From Desulfonatronovibrio sp. (GTDB taxonomy: Bacteria > Desulfobacterota > Desulfovibrionia > Desulfovibrionales > Desulfonatronovibrionaceae), in contig PXDF01000015.1 of NCBI GenBank assembly GCA_003566455.1, positions 1-64,000 of the forward strand: DNA of 64,000 bases, read 5' to 3'. Positions within the stretch are counted from its first letter, which is position 1; every line of letters begins with the position of its first letter. A program made the position numbers and the translations under genes. Below are positions 29,203-39,208 of the stretch, piece after piece. The notes under the pieces are model-generated. The model saw only the letters and a list, made by a program, of their open reading frames with translations. It did not search any database and was not told the DNA's origin.

Positions 29203-30177
29203 ATGAAGAAAAGTAAAGATATTTCAAGTAATATTTACAGTAAATCCTGTTCCATAAGCCGCAGAGATTTTTTAAAGAAGCAGGGCCAGGCAGCCATTTT
29301 CGCTGCTGCAGCGGCAAAGGCTGGCATAATCTTTCCCAGGGAGACTTTTTCCAGCCAGGTGCCTTATATCGCCGTTGCCAAGGGAGGGCCTGTTGAAGCC
29401 ACAAGGGCTGCAGTTGAAATTTTGGGAGGCATGGAAGCTTTTGTGAAATCCGGGCAAAAGGTGGTGATAAAGCCCAACATGAGTTTTGCACATCCTCCGG
29501 AAAGGGCCACCAATACACATCCGGATGTGATCCGGACTCTGTCTGAGATGTGTATTGACGCCGGAGCATCATCAGTAATGGTCCTGGACAACCCCCTGCA
29601 GGGAGCCGAACTTTGCATTGAGCGATCAGGCATTGAGGAAGCATGCAGAAATGTTCCTCGAACATCCGTGCGCACCATGAGCTCCAGGCGTTTTTTTGAT
29701 AAGGTCAGTCTTGACCAGGGTCAAAGCTTTAAGGAAACTGATGTCATGCGTGATGTACTTGAAGCCGACGTTCTAATTGCCTCGCCTGTGGCCAAGTCTC
29801 ATTCAGCCACAGGAGTGAGTCTGTCCATGAAGGGAATGATGGGGTTGATCAGGGACAGAGGCATCATGCATCGCAGGTTCAATCTTAGCTCAGCTATTGT
29901 TGATCTCTGTACTTTTTTGAAGGCTGATCTTGCAGTTATCGATGCCACAAGGGTTCTGGCCAGCCATGGACCCTTTGGTCCCGGAGAGATCATCAAGGCG
30001 GACAGGGTAATTGCCTCTGCTGACATGGTAGCGGCCGACGCCATGACCATTGACATGTTTCCCTGGTATGGACGGGACATCATGCCCAGGAATGTGGCTC
30101 ACGTGCTTGAGGCCCATGAAAGGGGCCTCGGCAGAATGGACCTGGAAAACCTTATTGTCAAAACGGTTGCAGCCTGA
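29203..30177 (+). CDS. DUF362 domain protein with Tat-like signal
   Basis: N-terminal SRRDFLKKQGQAAIFAAAAAKA; VVIKPNMSF, GASSVMVLDNPLQGA, SPVAKSHSATGVSLSMKGMMGLI typical of DUF362. Confidence 0.88.
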   Translation: MKKSKDISSNIYSKSCSISRRDFLKKQGQAAIFAAAAAKAGIIFPRETFSSQVPYIAVAKGGPVEATRAAVEILGGMEAFVKSGQKVVIKPNMSFAHPPERATNTHPDVIRTLSEMCIDAGASSVMVLDNPLQGAELCIERSGIEEACRNVPRTSVRTMSSRRFFDKVSLDQGQSFKETDVMRDVLEADVLIASPVAKSHSATGVSLSMKGMMGLIRDRGIMHRRFNLSSAIVDLCTFLKADLAVIDATRVLASHGPFGPGEIIKADRVIASADMVAADAMTIDMFPWYGRDIMPRNVAHVLEAHERGLGRMDLENLIVKTVAA

Positions 30178-31817
30178 TGAATTTCAGGACCATAGTTCAG
30201 ACCATAAACCTTTGTTTTTTCCTTTTTCTGCTATGGCTTGCAGCGTTTCCACTTGTGGAGTGGATTCCGGTTGATTTTTTTCAGAGACTTGATCCATTGG
30301 TTTTTCTGGGGACTTTTATCAGTACCAGGGAGTGGGTCTGGGCCCTTGTTCCGGGTTTGGCCATACTTGGACTGACCCTGATTCTGGGCAGGTTTTTCTG
30401 CGCTTATATCTGCCCCATGGGGATTACCATTGATCTTTCAGACAGGGTTTTCAGACCGGGCAAAAGAAATGTACAAGGGTTAACTTCTGAACAAAACTCA
30501 AGATTCAGGAAAATAAAATACTTTATTCTGATTTTTATCCTGGGTACGGCCATGCTTGGCGTTTCTTCAGTTTTTCTGGCTTCGCCTCTGTCTCTGATCA
30601 CCAGGCTTTACGGCCTGGTATTATATCCGGCTCTTGTCCTGGTTGGAGATACTGTTCTTGATTTATTTCTGCCCTTAAACCTGATGCTGGGGCTTGAATC
30701 AATGGCCTATGCGGAGCTCCAGTCTTACCGGTTTGCAACTCAATGGTTTATCGCATTTTTCTTCATTGCTGTCTTTGCACTGGTTTATTACTCACCCAGA
30801 TTCTGGTGCAGGTATCTTTGCCCTTCTGGAGCCCTTATGGCTCTGACAGGAAAGTATCCTCTGATACGCAGAAAAGTATCTACAGATTGTACAGACTGCG
30901 GCATTTGTCAAAAACAATGTCCAATGCAAGCCATTGATGATGATCCAGTGAAGACTTTTCATCAGGAATGCGTTGTTTGTGAGAACTGCGTTCGGGTTTG
31001 TCCGGAAAAGGCAGTATCATTCGGGCTGGCTCATGCGGGGAGTACTGCAAAAACCGTTGAGTTCATTCCTGCCCGCAGAGAGCTTATAGCCTCAGCTTTG
31101 AGCGGTGCTGGAGCGGCCATCCTGGTTCATACCGGTATTGACAGGGTAAAAAGTGATTTTGTGCCCGGGAATATCATACCGGAAACTCTCATCAGGCCAC
31201 CCGGAGCTCTATTGGAAGAGGATTTTCAGGCCAGGTGCATTGGTTGCGGATTGTGCATGAAATCATGTCCCACCAATACCCTGCAGCCGACCTGGTTTGA
31301 GGCTGGTCTTGGCGGTATGTTCAGTCCAAAGGTTTTTCCCCGGAGAGGCCCATGTGATCCCCTGTGCAATGTCTGCGGCCGGGTTTGTCCCACAGAAGCC
31401 CTGAGGTCCCTCACTCTGGCGGAAAAAATGTGGGCCAAGATAGGCACTTCCCATGTAGTTAAACACAAGTGCCTGGCCTGGGAATGGCAAAGAGAATGTC
31501 TGGTGTGCTTTGAAGTCTGTCCGTACGCGGCTATAGAACTCAAACGTGTGCCGGACATATCTGCTCCGGTTCCCTTTATTGATTCTCATAAATGCAGCGG
31601 ATGCGGGGCCTGTGAATATCACTGCCCTGTGCAGGGAAGTTCAGCCATAGTGGTGAGTCCAACGGAGGCATTGAGAATGAACAGGGGGTCCTACATTGAA
31701 AAGGGGAGGGCCATCGGGCTTGAGCTTGATGCTGATCCGGACAGGGAAAGAAAGCCTCCTGACCATCTTTTTGATCCTGATGATCCAGGCGACCTTCCCC
31801 CCGGGTTCAGCTTTTAG
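30177..31817 (+). CDS. NapH/NapG-like membrane polyferredoxin (multiple 4Fe-4S motifs)
   Basis: TM N-terminus with CAYICPMG and CRYLCPSG (NapH-type), then CTDCGICQKQCP, CVVCENCVRVCP, CIGCGLCMKSCP, CNVCGRVCP, CLVCFEVCP, CSGCGACEYHCP. Confidence 0.88.
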   Translation: MNFRTIVQTINLCFFLFLLWLAAFPLVEWIPVDFFQRLDPLVFLGTFISTREWVWALVPGLAILGLTLILGRFFCAYICPMGITIDLSDRVFRPGKRNVQGLTSEQNSRFRKIKYFILIFILGTAMLGVSSVFLASPLSLITRLYGLVLYPALVLVGDTVLDLFLPLNLMLGLESMAYAELQSYRFATQWFIAFFFIAVFALVYYSPRFWCRYLCPSGALMALTGKYPLIRRKVSTDCTDCGICQKQCPMQAIDDDPVKTFHQECVVCENCVRVCPEKAVSFGLAHAGSTAKTVEFIPARRELIASALSGAGAAILVHTGIDRVKSDFVPGNIIPETLIRPPGALLEEDFQARCIGCGLCMKSCPTNTLQPTWFEAGLGGMFSPKVFPRRGPCDPLCNVCGRVCPTEALRSLTLAEKMWAKIGTSHVVKHKCLAWEWQRECLVCFEVCPYAAIELKRVPDISAPVPFIDSHKCSGCGACEYHCPVQGSSAIVVSPTEALRMNRGSYIEKGRAIGLELDADPDRERKPPDHLFDPDDPGDLPPGFSF

Positions 31818-31947
31818 GTCCTGGAACTTTTATTGGGGAATTCAGCAATCTTCATTTTTTGTCAATTGGCTTTACAAATGCTCTGGATTTTTGAAGCACG
31901 GGTAAGGTTAGATTTGAGAATATGAACATTTATGATCCCCTAGGCCT

Positions 31948-33372
31948 TTAATTGTCTCTTTCGCCTTCATTTTTTCCGGGTCGGAAATAAACCAGTCCGA
32001 ATATCAGCCAGCCAAGGGTCATGACAGAAACAAAGATGAGCACTGGAAAAGGTCCAAACTGGTAAATGAGGGGCAGGGAAGCAGCCGTGAAAAGACCGCC
32101 TCCAACAACCGGCTCAAAAAGCAACTGTTTGTAGCCGAAGCTTTCCATGGCCCCGGTCCTGTTGTCAGGATCAACTATGCGCATGAGCAGAAGCCCGATC
32201 ACGGTCATGCCCATGCATTGACCAAAATTGCCAATGCCTCTGGCAAACCAGTCTTTTGGAAACATGATGGGAGCCAGGACAAGAAACCCCATTAAATTCC
32301 AGGCTATTCCAGCCGCAGCCAGGATTGTAAAGGGAATGATGTTCTGGCCTATGGCCTTGAGGGAAAGGGTGGCCAGAGCGGCCACAATAAGTATATCCAG
32401 GGCCGCGCCTGAAACGCGGTTGATTAGTTTGCGCTCAATGTACTTTGAATAATCCACTTGATCCAGAAATATCTGAAGCAGCACCCCGCCGATCATGGCC
32501 AGGGGAAAGAGGGGAACATGACGCATTAGTTCAAACTCCCTGTCTCCCAAGGCCAGATTTTCCACAAACATCAGTCCCTGATGCATAACCCAGCCAAGGC
32601 CAATGGCCAGGCCGATAAGGGCCAGATGCAGAGATAAGGGTTCAGTCATGGCACTGAATTTGTCTGTATCCTGGGACTGAATTTCGCGTTCATCATGTTC
32701 AGCCATTTCTTCCATGTCTTCATGGCTTGTTTTGCCGGGAGGATCAATTCGACCTGAGCGAACACCCCAGTTTATAAGCACAATGCCCAGCAACGTGCCC
32801 ATGACCACTCCAACTGTGGCCAGGGCCAGGGCAAGGTCGGCACCGTCGGCAAAACCCAGCTCCCTGAAAGTATCGGCCAGTCCAGCGGCAGTGCCGTGCC
32901 CGCCTTCAAAGCTGATCTCTATGAGAGCGCCGGACAGTGGACTGAGATTCCAGACCGGGGAAAAAAGGAGCAAAGCCAGCGAAATGCCCAGCACGTATTG
33001 CCCCCAGGCCAGGGTCTGACCGTGGGCGACCATGGGCCCTGCCTTGTGCCAGATAGTTTTTATTGAAGGGATGGTTTTGCCGATGAAAAGCGCCGCGAAA
33101 ACAGCACTGATCAAAAGACCTGGAAGGCCTGACCAGACCTGCAGGATCTGTTCAGGGAAAAGGCCGTGTTTAATCCAATGCTCTTCCTTAATGAACATGC
33201 CCGCAATATTTCCCAGAACCTGCCCGCCCAGAAGCAGCCCCAGAAATCCTGCTATAATGGAGGCAGGGATAAAAAGCTTCTGAAATATTCTGTACTTGCG
33301 GCGGATAATTTTTCCGGCCAAAAGAAGGATGCCGATGATAATCAGGGAATAAAAAATTTGTTCAAGAGTCAT
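31948..33372 (-). CDS. Sodium/glutamate symporter-like (GltS family) permease
   Basis: PASIIAGFLGLLLGGQVLG, SFEGGHGTAAGLADTFRELGFADGADLALA, NFGQCMGMTVIGLLLMRIVDP; multi-TM. Confidence 0.82.
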   Translation of the reverse strand: MTLEQIFYSLIIIGILLLAGKIIRRKYRIFQKLFIPASIIAGFLGLLLGGQVLGNIAGMFIKEEHWIKHGLFPEQILQVWSGLPGLLISAVFAALFIGKTIPSIKTIWHKAGPMVAHGQTLAWGQYVLGISLALLLFSPVWNLSPLSGALIEISFEGGHGTAAGLADTFRELGFADGADLALALATVGVVMGTLLGIVLINWGVRSGRIDPPGKTSHEDMEEMAEHDEREIQSQDTDKFSAMTEPLSLHLALIGLAIGLGWVMHQGLMFVENLALGDREFELMRHVPLFPLAMIGGVLLQIFLDQVDYSKYIERKLINRVSGAALDILIVAALATLSLKAIGQNIIPFTILAAAGIAWNLMGFLVLAPIMFPKDWFARGIGNFGQCMGMTVIGLLLMRIVDPDNRTGAMESFGYKQLLFEPVVGGGLFTAASLPLIYQFGPFPVLIFVSVMTLGWLIFGLVYFRPGKNEGERDN

Positions 33373-33484
33373 GATTAGTTTTAAGCAATATGAATCGTTT
33401 TAATAAATTATTGGTAAACAAGGGCTGGTTCTTATCAGGAAAGAGTTTTTCCGGATATTGAACCATTCATCCTGCGCAGGTTTA

Positions 33485-34975
33485 TCAGTTAATAACCGGG
33501 ATAAGATATCTGTCAACCGGGGCATAATTGTCAGTAAGTACTGGAAGGTCATGTTCAAAATCACCCGTCCACAGGTTTTGAAGCATACTGTTCAGCTCTG
33601 GGTGGTTATTTTTCATGGCTACTGCAGATTCAGACTTGGAGGCGGCAATAACGATATTCTGGCTTTTTTCAGGGTCTGCATGTCCGTCCACCAGGAAGGC
33701 GAACACCTGGGGAAAAACTTCCTGAAATGTTTTGAACTGGGCCTGGAAAAACCGGCTGTTCAAACCCTTGACCGAAGAAATAATATTCATCACCACTACA
33801 CCGTTATCATTGAGAATACCATGCATTCTCCTTACCGCTTCAACTGTGGTCATCTGAAAGGGTATGTAATATGATCCGCTGAACACGTCGGCAATCAGGG
33901 CGTCGTATTTCATGTCGCAGTTGTTCAGATAAGTTCTGGCGTCCATATGGATGATGTTCAGTCTGTGGTCATGTTCCAGGAAAAAATGTTCCCTGGCCAG
34001 CCTGGTAAATATGGGATCTATTTCCACCACATCAATTCCGGCATGGGGCAGGACCTTGAGAAAATGTCTGGGATAGGAGTAGGCCCCTCCTCCGAGCATC
34101 AGGGCTTTTTCAATATCAGGGTTGAAATGTTTGATCAGTCTGAAGTATTTGGTGTATTCAAGAACCAGTTCGGTTGGGTCGTCAACAAACATGGCTGATT
34201 GATATCTGGCAGGACTGGTGCTGACCACCCTGATCATGCGTCCCGTGTCCTGGTCGTGTCCCTGATAAACCTGAATTCGGTTATACCTGGAATCAATATC
34301 ATAGAAACCGTGCTGTTCAGAGAAGCTTCTCCATGAACTGACAGCGGCTATGCCCAAAAAGCCCAGCACGATCAGCGAGATTTTTGCCGGTACTCCAGGC
34401 CTGACAGCTGCCATAAGGGAAAGAAGTCCCATAATGATGGCCAGGAAAAACAGAATGCTGGTGCTTGCGAAAAATGCCACCAGAACAAATCCGGAGAGGA
34501 AGGTTCCCAGGATGCTGCCTATGGTGGACAGGGCATACATTCGACCTACAGCGGTTCCTGATGTTTCAAGGTTTTTGATCCTCATTTTTATGGCGTAAGG
34601 GGTGATCATGCCCAGACCCAGGCTTGGAGGACCGAAAAGGATGGTTGTGGCCAGAACAACGTTGAGATAAATCCCGGTCTGACCCTGAGAAAGAAAGGTC
34701 AGTACTGGATTTTGTATGGCAACACAAAGGGCGATTAAAAAGCCGGAACCCAGTATGATTATTGAAAGTCGGCCCATGGTTGGTCCCTGGTCCGCATATC
34801 TGCCCCCGAAGTAGTATCCAAGGCTCAGGCTTGCCAGAACGATTCCGATAAGACCTGTCCAGACAATGATTGATGTTCCGAGGTATGGGGCCATAATCCT
34901 GGCTCCCACAAGTTCGAGAATCATAACCACAGCGCCTGAACAGAAAACTATGAGTTCCAAAGTGTATTTTTTCAA
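33485..34975 (-). CDS. Membrane-fused spermidine synthase-like protein
   Basis: MILELVGARIMAPYLGTSIIVWTGLIG N-terminal TM domain; ALMLGGGAYSYPRHFL, DVVEIDPIFTRLAREHF, YDALIADVFSG methyltransferase-fold spermidine synthase domain. Confidence 0.88.
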   Translation of the reverse strand: MKKYTLELIVFCSGAVVMILELVGARIMAPYLGTSIIVWTGLIGIVLASLSLGYYFGGRYADQGPTMGRLSIIILGSGFLIALCVAIQNPVLTFLSQGQTGIYLNVVLATTILFGPPSLGLGMITPYAIKMRIKNLETSGTAVGRMYALSTIGSILGTFLSGFVLVAFFASTSILFFLAIIMGLLSLMAAVRPGVPAKISLIVLGFLGIAAVSSWRSFSEQHGFYDIDSRYNRIQVYQGHDQDTGRMIRVVSTSPARYQSAMFVDDPTELVLEYTKYFRLIKHFNPDIEKALMLGGGAYSYPRHFLKVLPHAGIDVVEIDPIFTRLAREHFFLEHDHRLNIIHMDARTYLNNCDMKYDALIADVFSGSYYIPFQMTTVEAVRRMHGILNDNGVVVMNIISSVKGLNSRFFQAQFKTFQEVFPQVFAFLVDGHADPEKSQNIVIAASKSESAVAMKNNHPELNSMLQNLWTGDFEHDLPVLTDNYAPVDRYLIPVIN

Positions 34976-35031
34976 AATGTATCACCTGCATTGAGGTTTC
35001 AGGTTAACAGGTCATTAAAAAAGAACTTTTC

Positions 35032-35069
35032 AACAAACCGTTAAAGGTTGCCGTGCAACAGCGTTTGTT
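35032..35069. promoter_or_regulatory. Compound inverted repeat in divergent promoter region
   Basis: AACAAAC ... GTTGC-CGT-GCAAC ... GTTTGTT nested perfect arms, between the divergent spermidine synthase-like gene and aroC. Confidence 0.35.
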
Positions 35070-35260
35070 TTATTGACTTTAATTCTTGAACGTTGAATAT
35101 TGAGCTTTGAACTTTCACGTTAACATAAATTTTTTGTTCTGTACTTGCAAACCTGAAATATCATCATGTTTAATATGGCGAAAACCCTAGATCTGTGGCA
35201 GGCTGGTAATGTGGTAAGGGTTAACGGAACTGGATATTTTTCCCCGGAGGAAAACAAGAG

Positions 35261-36331
35261 ATGAGTGGAGATTCATTTGGCCGAGTCTTCAGAGTGACAA
35301 CCTTTGGAGAATCCCATGGACCAGGTCTGGGCGGGGTTGTTGAGGGTTGTCCAGCCGGAATATCTTTGTCAGAGGATATCATTCAGAAGGAACTGGACAG
35401 GCGCAAGCCTGGTCAGGGTCCGACATCCACCAAAAGAAAAGAATCGGACAGGGTTAAAATTCTTTCAGGAGTTTTTGACGGCAGGACCACTGGCACTGCC
35501 ATAGGCTTATATATTGCCAATGAAGATCAGCGCTCCCGGGACTATTCCCAAATCAGGGATATTTACAGACCAGGGCATGGCGACATGACCTATGACGCCA
35601 AGTATGGTTTCAGGGATTACCGGGGTGGGGGCAGGTCCTCGGGCCGGGAAACGGTTTCCAGAGTGGCTGCCGGGGCCATTGCCAAGGTTTTTCTGCAATC
35701 CGCGGGCGTTGATGTTCTGGCCTATACCATAGAACTTGGAGGTATCCGGGCGGATTTCAGATCAAGACAGGAAGTTTTTAATAATGCTTTTGCCTGTCCT
35801 GACCCTGAAATCGTTCCCATCTGGGAGAGACTTGTAAAAGAATGTAAAAAAGACGGTGACTCCCTTGGTGGGGTTGTAGAGGTTGTGGCTTACAATGTTC
35901 CTGCTGGACTGGGCGAACCTGTTTTTGACAAGCTTGACGCAAGGCTTGCTTACGCCCTTATGGGGGTTGGAGCGGTCAAAGGTGTGGAAATCGGCCGCGG
36001 CTTTGAAGCGGCAAGGCTTACAGGCAGCCGGAACAATGACGCTCTGGCCAGACAAGGATTCACGTCCAATAACGCGGGAGGCATTCTGGCCGGCATTTCA
36101 ACAGGTCAGCCCCTGATTGCCAGGGCCGCCATCAAGCCTATTCCATCCATAGCCAAAACCCAGAAGACCATTACCAATAAGGGCCTTGAAACGGAAATCA
36201 GCATTGGCGGAAGACACGACATCAGCGCCATTCCCAGAATAGTTCCGGTTCTGGAGGCCATGTTCATGCTGGTACTGGCGGACATGTATCTGCTGCACAG
36301 ATCCAGAAAGGATATATTTATTCAAACTTAA
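35261..36331 (+). CDS. aroC: Chorismate synthase
   Basis: FRVTTFGESHGPGLGGVVEGCPAG, RPGHGDMTYDAKYGFRDYRGGGRSSGRETVSRVAAGAIAK. Confidence 0.97.
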   Translation: MSGDSFGRVFRVTTFGESHGPGLGGVVEGCPAGISLSEDIIQKELDRRKPGQGPTSTKRKESDRVKILSGVFDGRTTGTAIGLYIANEDQRSRDYSQIRDIYRPGHGDMTYDAKYGFRDYRGGGRSSGRETVSRVAAGAIAKVFLQSAGVDVLAYTIELGGIRADFRSRQEVFNNAFACPDPEIVPIWERLVKECKKDGDSLGGVVEVVAYNVPAGLGEPVFDKLDARLAYALMGVGAVKGVEIGRGFEAARLTGSRNNDALARQGFTSNNAGGILAGISTGQPLIARAAIKPIPSIAKTQKTITNKGLETEISIGGRHDISAIPRIVPVLEAMFMLVLADMYLLHRSRKDIFIQT

Positions 36332-36345
36332 GGAGAAAATTAATC

Positions 36346-37503
36346 GTGCGTAAAACTGTTTACTATATTGAAGGAGACGGAATAGGCCCCGAGGTCTGGA
36401 AGGCAGCCAGACCTGTACTGGAAAAAGCCCTGGAAATTGCCTATGCCGGGGAGAAAGAACTGGAATGGATAGAGCTTTTGGCCGGTGAAAAGGCGTTTAA
36501 TGAGACTGGGCGGTATCTTCCCCAGTTCACCCTTGATACTCTGAGCAGGGCTTCTCTGGCCATTAAAGGTCCTCTGGCCACGCCGGTGAGCGGAGGCTTC
36601 AGAAGCCTTAATGTCACCCTGAGACAGACCCTTGATCTTTACGCCTGCATCAGGCCAGTCAGATATTTTCAGGGTATAGAGTCTCCCCTTAAAAGGCCCG
36701 ATCTGGTGGACATGGTGGTTTTCAGGGAAAATACCGAGGATGTTTACGCGGGCATTGAATGGTCGGCAAACTCCCCTGAAGCCAGAAGACTGATTGCTTT
36801 TTTACGGGATGAGTTGATGGTTGATGTCGCAGAAAACGCGGCCATTGGCCTTAAGCCGGTGACCGAAAAGGGCTGTAAAAGACTGGTCAGAAAGGCTGTC
36901 CAGTATGCAGTAGATCAGAACAGAACCAGCGTGACCCTGGTCCATAAGGGCAATATCATGAAGTTCACCGAGGGGGCCTTCAGGACATGGGGTTATGAAC
37001 TGGCAAAAGATGAATTCGCCGCCTCCACCATTGCTGAGGATCAGGCAGGCAGCGGAAGCAAAGTAGTAATCAAAGACCGCATCGCTGATGCCATGTTTCA
37101 GGAGGTGCTGATAAGGCCTGATCAATACAGCGTTATCGCCACGACGAATCTTAACGGCGATTATCTGTCCGACGCCCTGGCCGCTCAGGTTGGCGGACTC
37201 GGCCTGGCCCCGGGCGTAAACATGAGCGATGACCTGGCTTTTTTTGAGCCCACTCACGGTACAGCACCCACCATAGCCGGCAAGGATATGGCCAATCCCG
37301 GAAGTCTTATTCTGTCTGGAGCAATGCTTCTGGAGCACGCGGGATGGGAAAAGGCGGCCAGGCTGATACACCAGGCCGTGGAAAAGGTTATTCAAAGCAA
37401 AAAAGTCACTGTTGACCTGGCTTCTCAGATTCAGGGAGCAACTCAGGTTGGATGCGGGGAGTTTGGAGAGCTTGTGGGCATCAATTTACAGGGTCAGTGT
37501 TAA
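36346..37503 (+). CDS. icd: Isocitrate dehydrogenase (NADP-type)
   Basis: YIEGDGIGPEVW, GPLATPVSGGFRSLNVTLRQTLDLYACIRPVRYF, DMVVFRENTEDVYAGIEW, VHKGNIMKFTEGAF, ATTNLNGDYLSDALAAQVGG. Confidence 0.95.
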   Translation: MRKTVYYIEGDGIGPEVWKAARPVLEKALEIAYAGEKELEWIELLAGEKAFNETGRYLPQFTLDTLSRASLAIKGPLATPVSGGFRSLNVTLRQTLDLYACIRPVRYFQGIESPLKRPDLVDMVVFRENTEDVYAGIEWSANSPEARRLIAFLRDELMVDVAENAAIGLKPVTEKGCKRLVRKAVQYAVDQNRTSVTLVHKGNIMKFTEGAFRTWGYELAKDEFAASTIAEDQAGSGSKVVIKDRIADAMFQEVLIRPDQYSVIATTNLNGDYLSDALAAQVGGLGLAPGVNMSDDLAFFEPTHGTAPTIAGKDMANPGSLILSGAMLLEHAGWEKAARLIHQAVEKVIQSKKVTVDLASQIQGATQVGCGEFGELVGINLQGQC

Positions 37504-37671
37504 GTGGTCGGACCTGGGTCAACGCATTGACTAATCAGACGCACCCAGGCCATGCAGCAGTAACTCAAGGAATTTCACCAAAGCGTGTTTGAGAATCAGC
37601 GCGACAAAACCAAAAATAAAGATTGGCGATTATTTATGTAAAACCTTCTTAATCCAGCCAGAGGAGGCCTT

Positions 37672-38118
37672 ATGATCAGCATCAACAACATCATGTGCGC
37701 GGTTGATTTTTCAGAAGTCAGCCCAAAGGTCGCATCTTATACTCAGCTTTTAGCCAGGTCCTTTAACGCTTCAGTGCGGGTTGTATATGCCACCCCGGGT
37801 CTTTCTGAGTATGTTGCATACCATGTCCCGTCCACGCCAGTTGATAGACTTGAAAAAATTGTGGATGAGATTGCTTTGCAGGCAGAAAAACAAATAGAAT
37901 TGTTTATACAGGAAAACTTCAGCAATATCAGCGTAACCGGCAAGGTTTTAAGGGGATTTGCCCCGGAGCAGATTGTTAAATTCGCCAGCGATGAAAATAT
38001 TGACCTTATTGTCATTGGTACTCACGGTCACAGGGGCATCAGCAGGGTTTTATTCGGCTCTGTGGCTGACAGGGTTGTTAAAACAGCTCCTGTTCCGGTG
38101 ATGACCATCAGGCCTTAA
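37672..38118 (+). CDS. Universal stress protein, UspA family
   Basis: IMCAVDFSEVSPKVASYTQLLARSF, LIVIGTHGHRGISRVLFGSVADRVVKTAPVPVMTIRP. Confidence 0.94.
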   Translation: MISINNIMCAVDFSEVSPKVASYTQLLARSFNASVRVVYATPGLSEYVAYHVPSTPVDRLEKIVDEIALQAEKQIELFIQENFSNISVTGKVLRGFAPEQIVKFASDENIDLIVIGTHGHRGISRVLFGSVADRVVKTAPVPVMTIRP

Positions 38119-38265
38119 AAGGTTGAACCTGGCGCTTCCACCGGGGAGATTATTAAGTCCTGCTCAGTGGCTGTAAGTCTTGGCAATACCATGGCCGCGG
38201 CCGAAACAGCCAGGGTGGTTGGTTACCTCGTGGAGACGGGAAAAGTTGAAAAACAACAAGAATAA
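38119..38265 (+). pseudogene. Possible gene remnant: protein-like in-frame extension after the uspA stop
   Basis: In frame after TAA 38116-38118: KVEPGASTGEIIKSCSVAVSLGNTMAAAETARVVGYLVETGKVEKQQE*; looks coding by composition only, family not recognised. Confidence 0.25.
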
Positions 38266-39208
38266 TTCTGAAATGCTTTGCTCCAGAAGATTTTTTCTGG
38301 GTTCCATCTCAGCCGTCATTGCCGGCCTGGCTCTTGGACCCTTGAATTCATCAAACATAATGGCATCACCCGGGGGTAACGAAGCCCCTGTTATTGGCCT
38401 GGCCCTGGGTTCCGGAGGAGCAAGCGGTCTGGCTCATATCCCCATGTTGGAGGTCTTTGACCAGTTGAAAATAAAACCCGCCATCATTGCGGGCTCCAGC
38501 ATAGGTTCCATTATTGGCGCGTTGTACGCCTCTGGTCTTTCCGGAATGGAGATCAGGGATATTGTCAGTGATTTTTCAGGCTCCGACATGGAGAGTTTAA
38601 AAGCCCTGATTCATGGACATTCTGGACTCAAGATCCTGGATCTGTTGAAATTCGATCTTGATTCCGGCGGACTTGTGGACAGTCAGGGCTTTCTAAATTT
38701 CTTGAAGCAGAAGATTAGTTTTTCTACATTTGAGGATCTGCCTATCGCCTTTAAGGTGGTGGCCGCGGACTACTGGAAACGAGAGCAGGTGGTCTTTGAA
38801 ACAGGTGAAATTATTCCGGCGATTAAGGCAAGCATGGCAGTTCCTGGATTGTTCGCGCCTGTCACCCATGAAGGCAGGCTGCTGGTTGATGGAGGGACGG
38901 TCAATCCTTTGCCTTACGATTTGCTGGAAGGAAAATGCGATATTGTCGTGGCCATTGATGTTTCAGGTGCCAAAACCATCAATGAGGCTGACAAACCTGG
39001 TTTTACTGATTTAATCTTTAATACATTCGAGATTATGCAGCAGGCCATTATTCAACAGAAATTGAAGCATCAGAATCCCGATATTTATATCAAGCCTGAA
39101 ATCAAAGATATACGCCTGCTTCATTTTTACCGGTCCAGGGAAATATTTGAACAGGCTGCTCCAGCGGCAGAATTGCTCAAGAAACAACTTGCCGCGTATA
39201 TAAGTTAG
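38246..39208 (+). CDS. Patatin-like phospholipase with N-terminal export signal
   Basis: CSRRFFLGSISAVIAGLALGPL signal; IGLALGSGGASGLAHIPML, IAGSSIGSIIGALYASG (GxSxG), VDGGTVNPLPYD (DGG). Start uncertain (38246 TTG or 38273 ATG). Confidence 0.85.
   Translation: MKNNKNNSEMLCSRRFFLGSISAVIAGLALGPLNSSNIMASPGGNEAPVIGLALGSGGASGLAHIPMLEVFDQLKIKPAIIAGSSIGSIIGALYASGLSGMEIRDIVSDFSGSDMESLKALIHGHSGLKILDLLKFDLDSGGLVDSQGFLNFLKQKISFSTFEDLPIAFKVVAADYWKREQVVFETGEIIPAIKASMAVPGLFAPVTHEGRLLVDGGTVNPLPYDLLEGKCDIVVAIDVSGAKTINEADKPGFTDLIFNTFEIMQQAIIQQKLKHQNPDIYIKPEIKDIRLLHFYRSREIFEQAAPAAELLKKQLAAYIS

Noticed and set aside
31948-35260. Search for mobile-element, toxin-antitoxin, restriction or phage genes in the transporter/spermidine-synthase region and window-wide
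   Set aside because: No transposase, integrase, methyltransferase/restriction or known antiphage motifs were seen in any supported ORF.
36802-37395. 197-aa minus-strand ORF inside icd
   Set aside because: Antisense shadow of isocitrate dehydrogenase; no independent support.
38116-38118. Selenocysteine or stop-codon readthrough of UspA
   Set aside because: The codon is TAA, not TGA, so Sec recoding is not possible; only remnant/short-ORF explanations remain.
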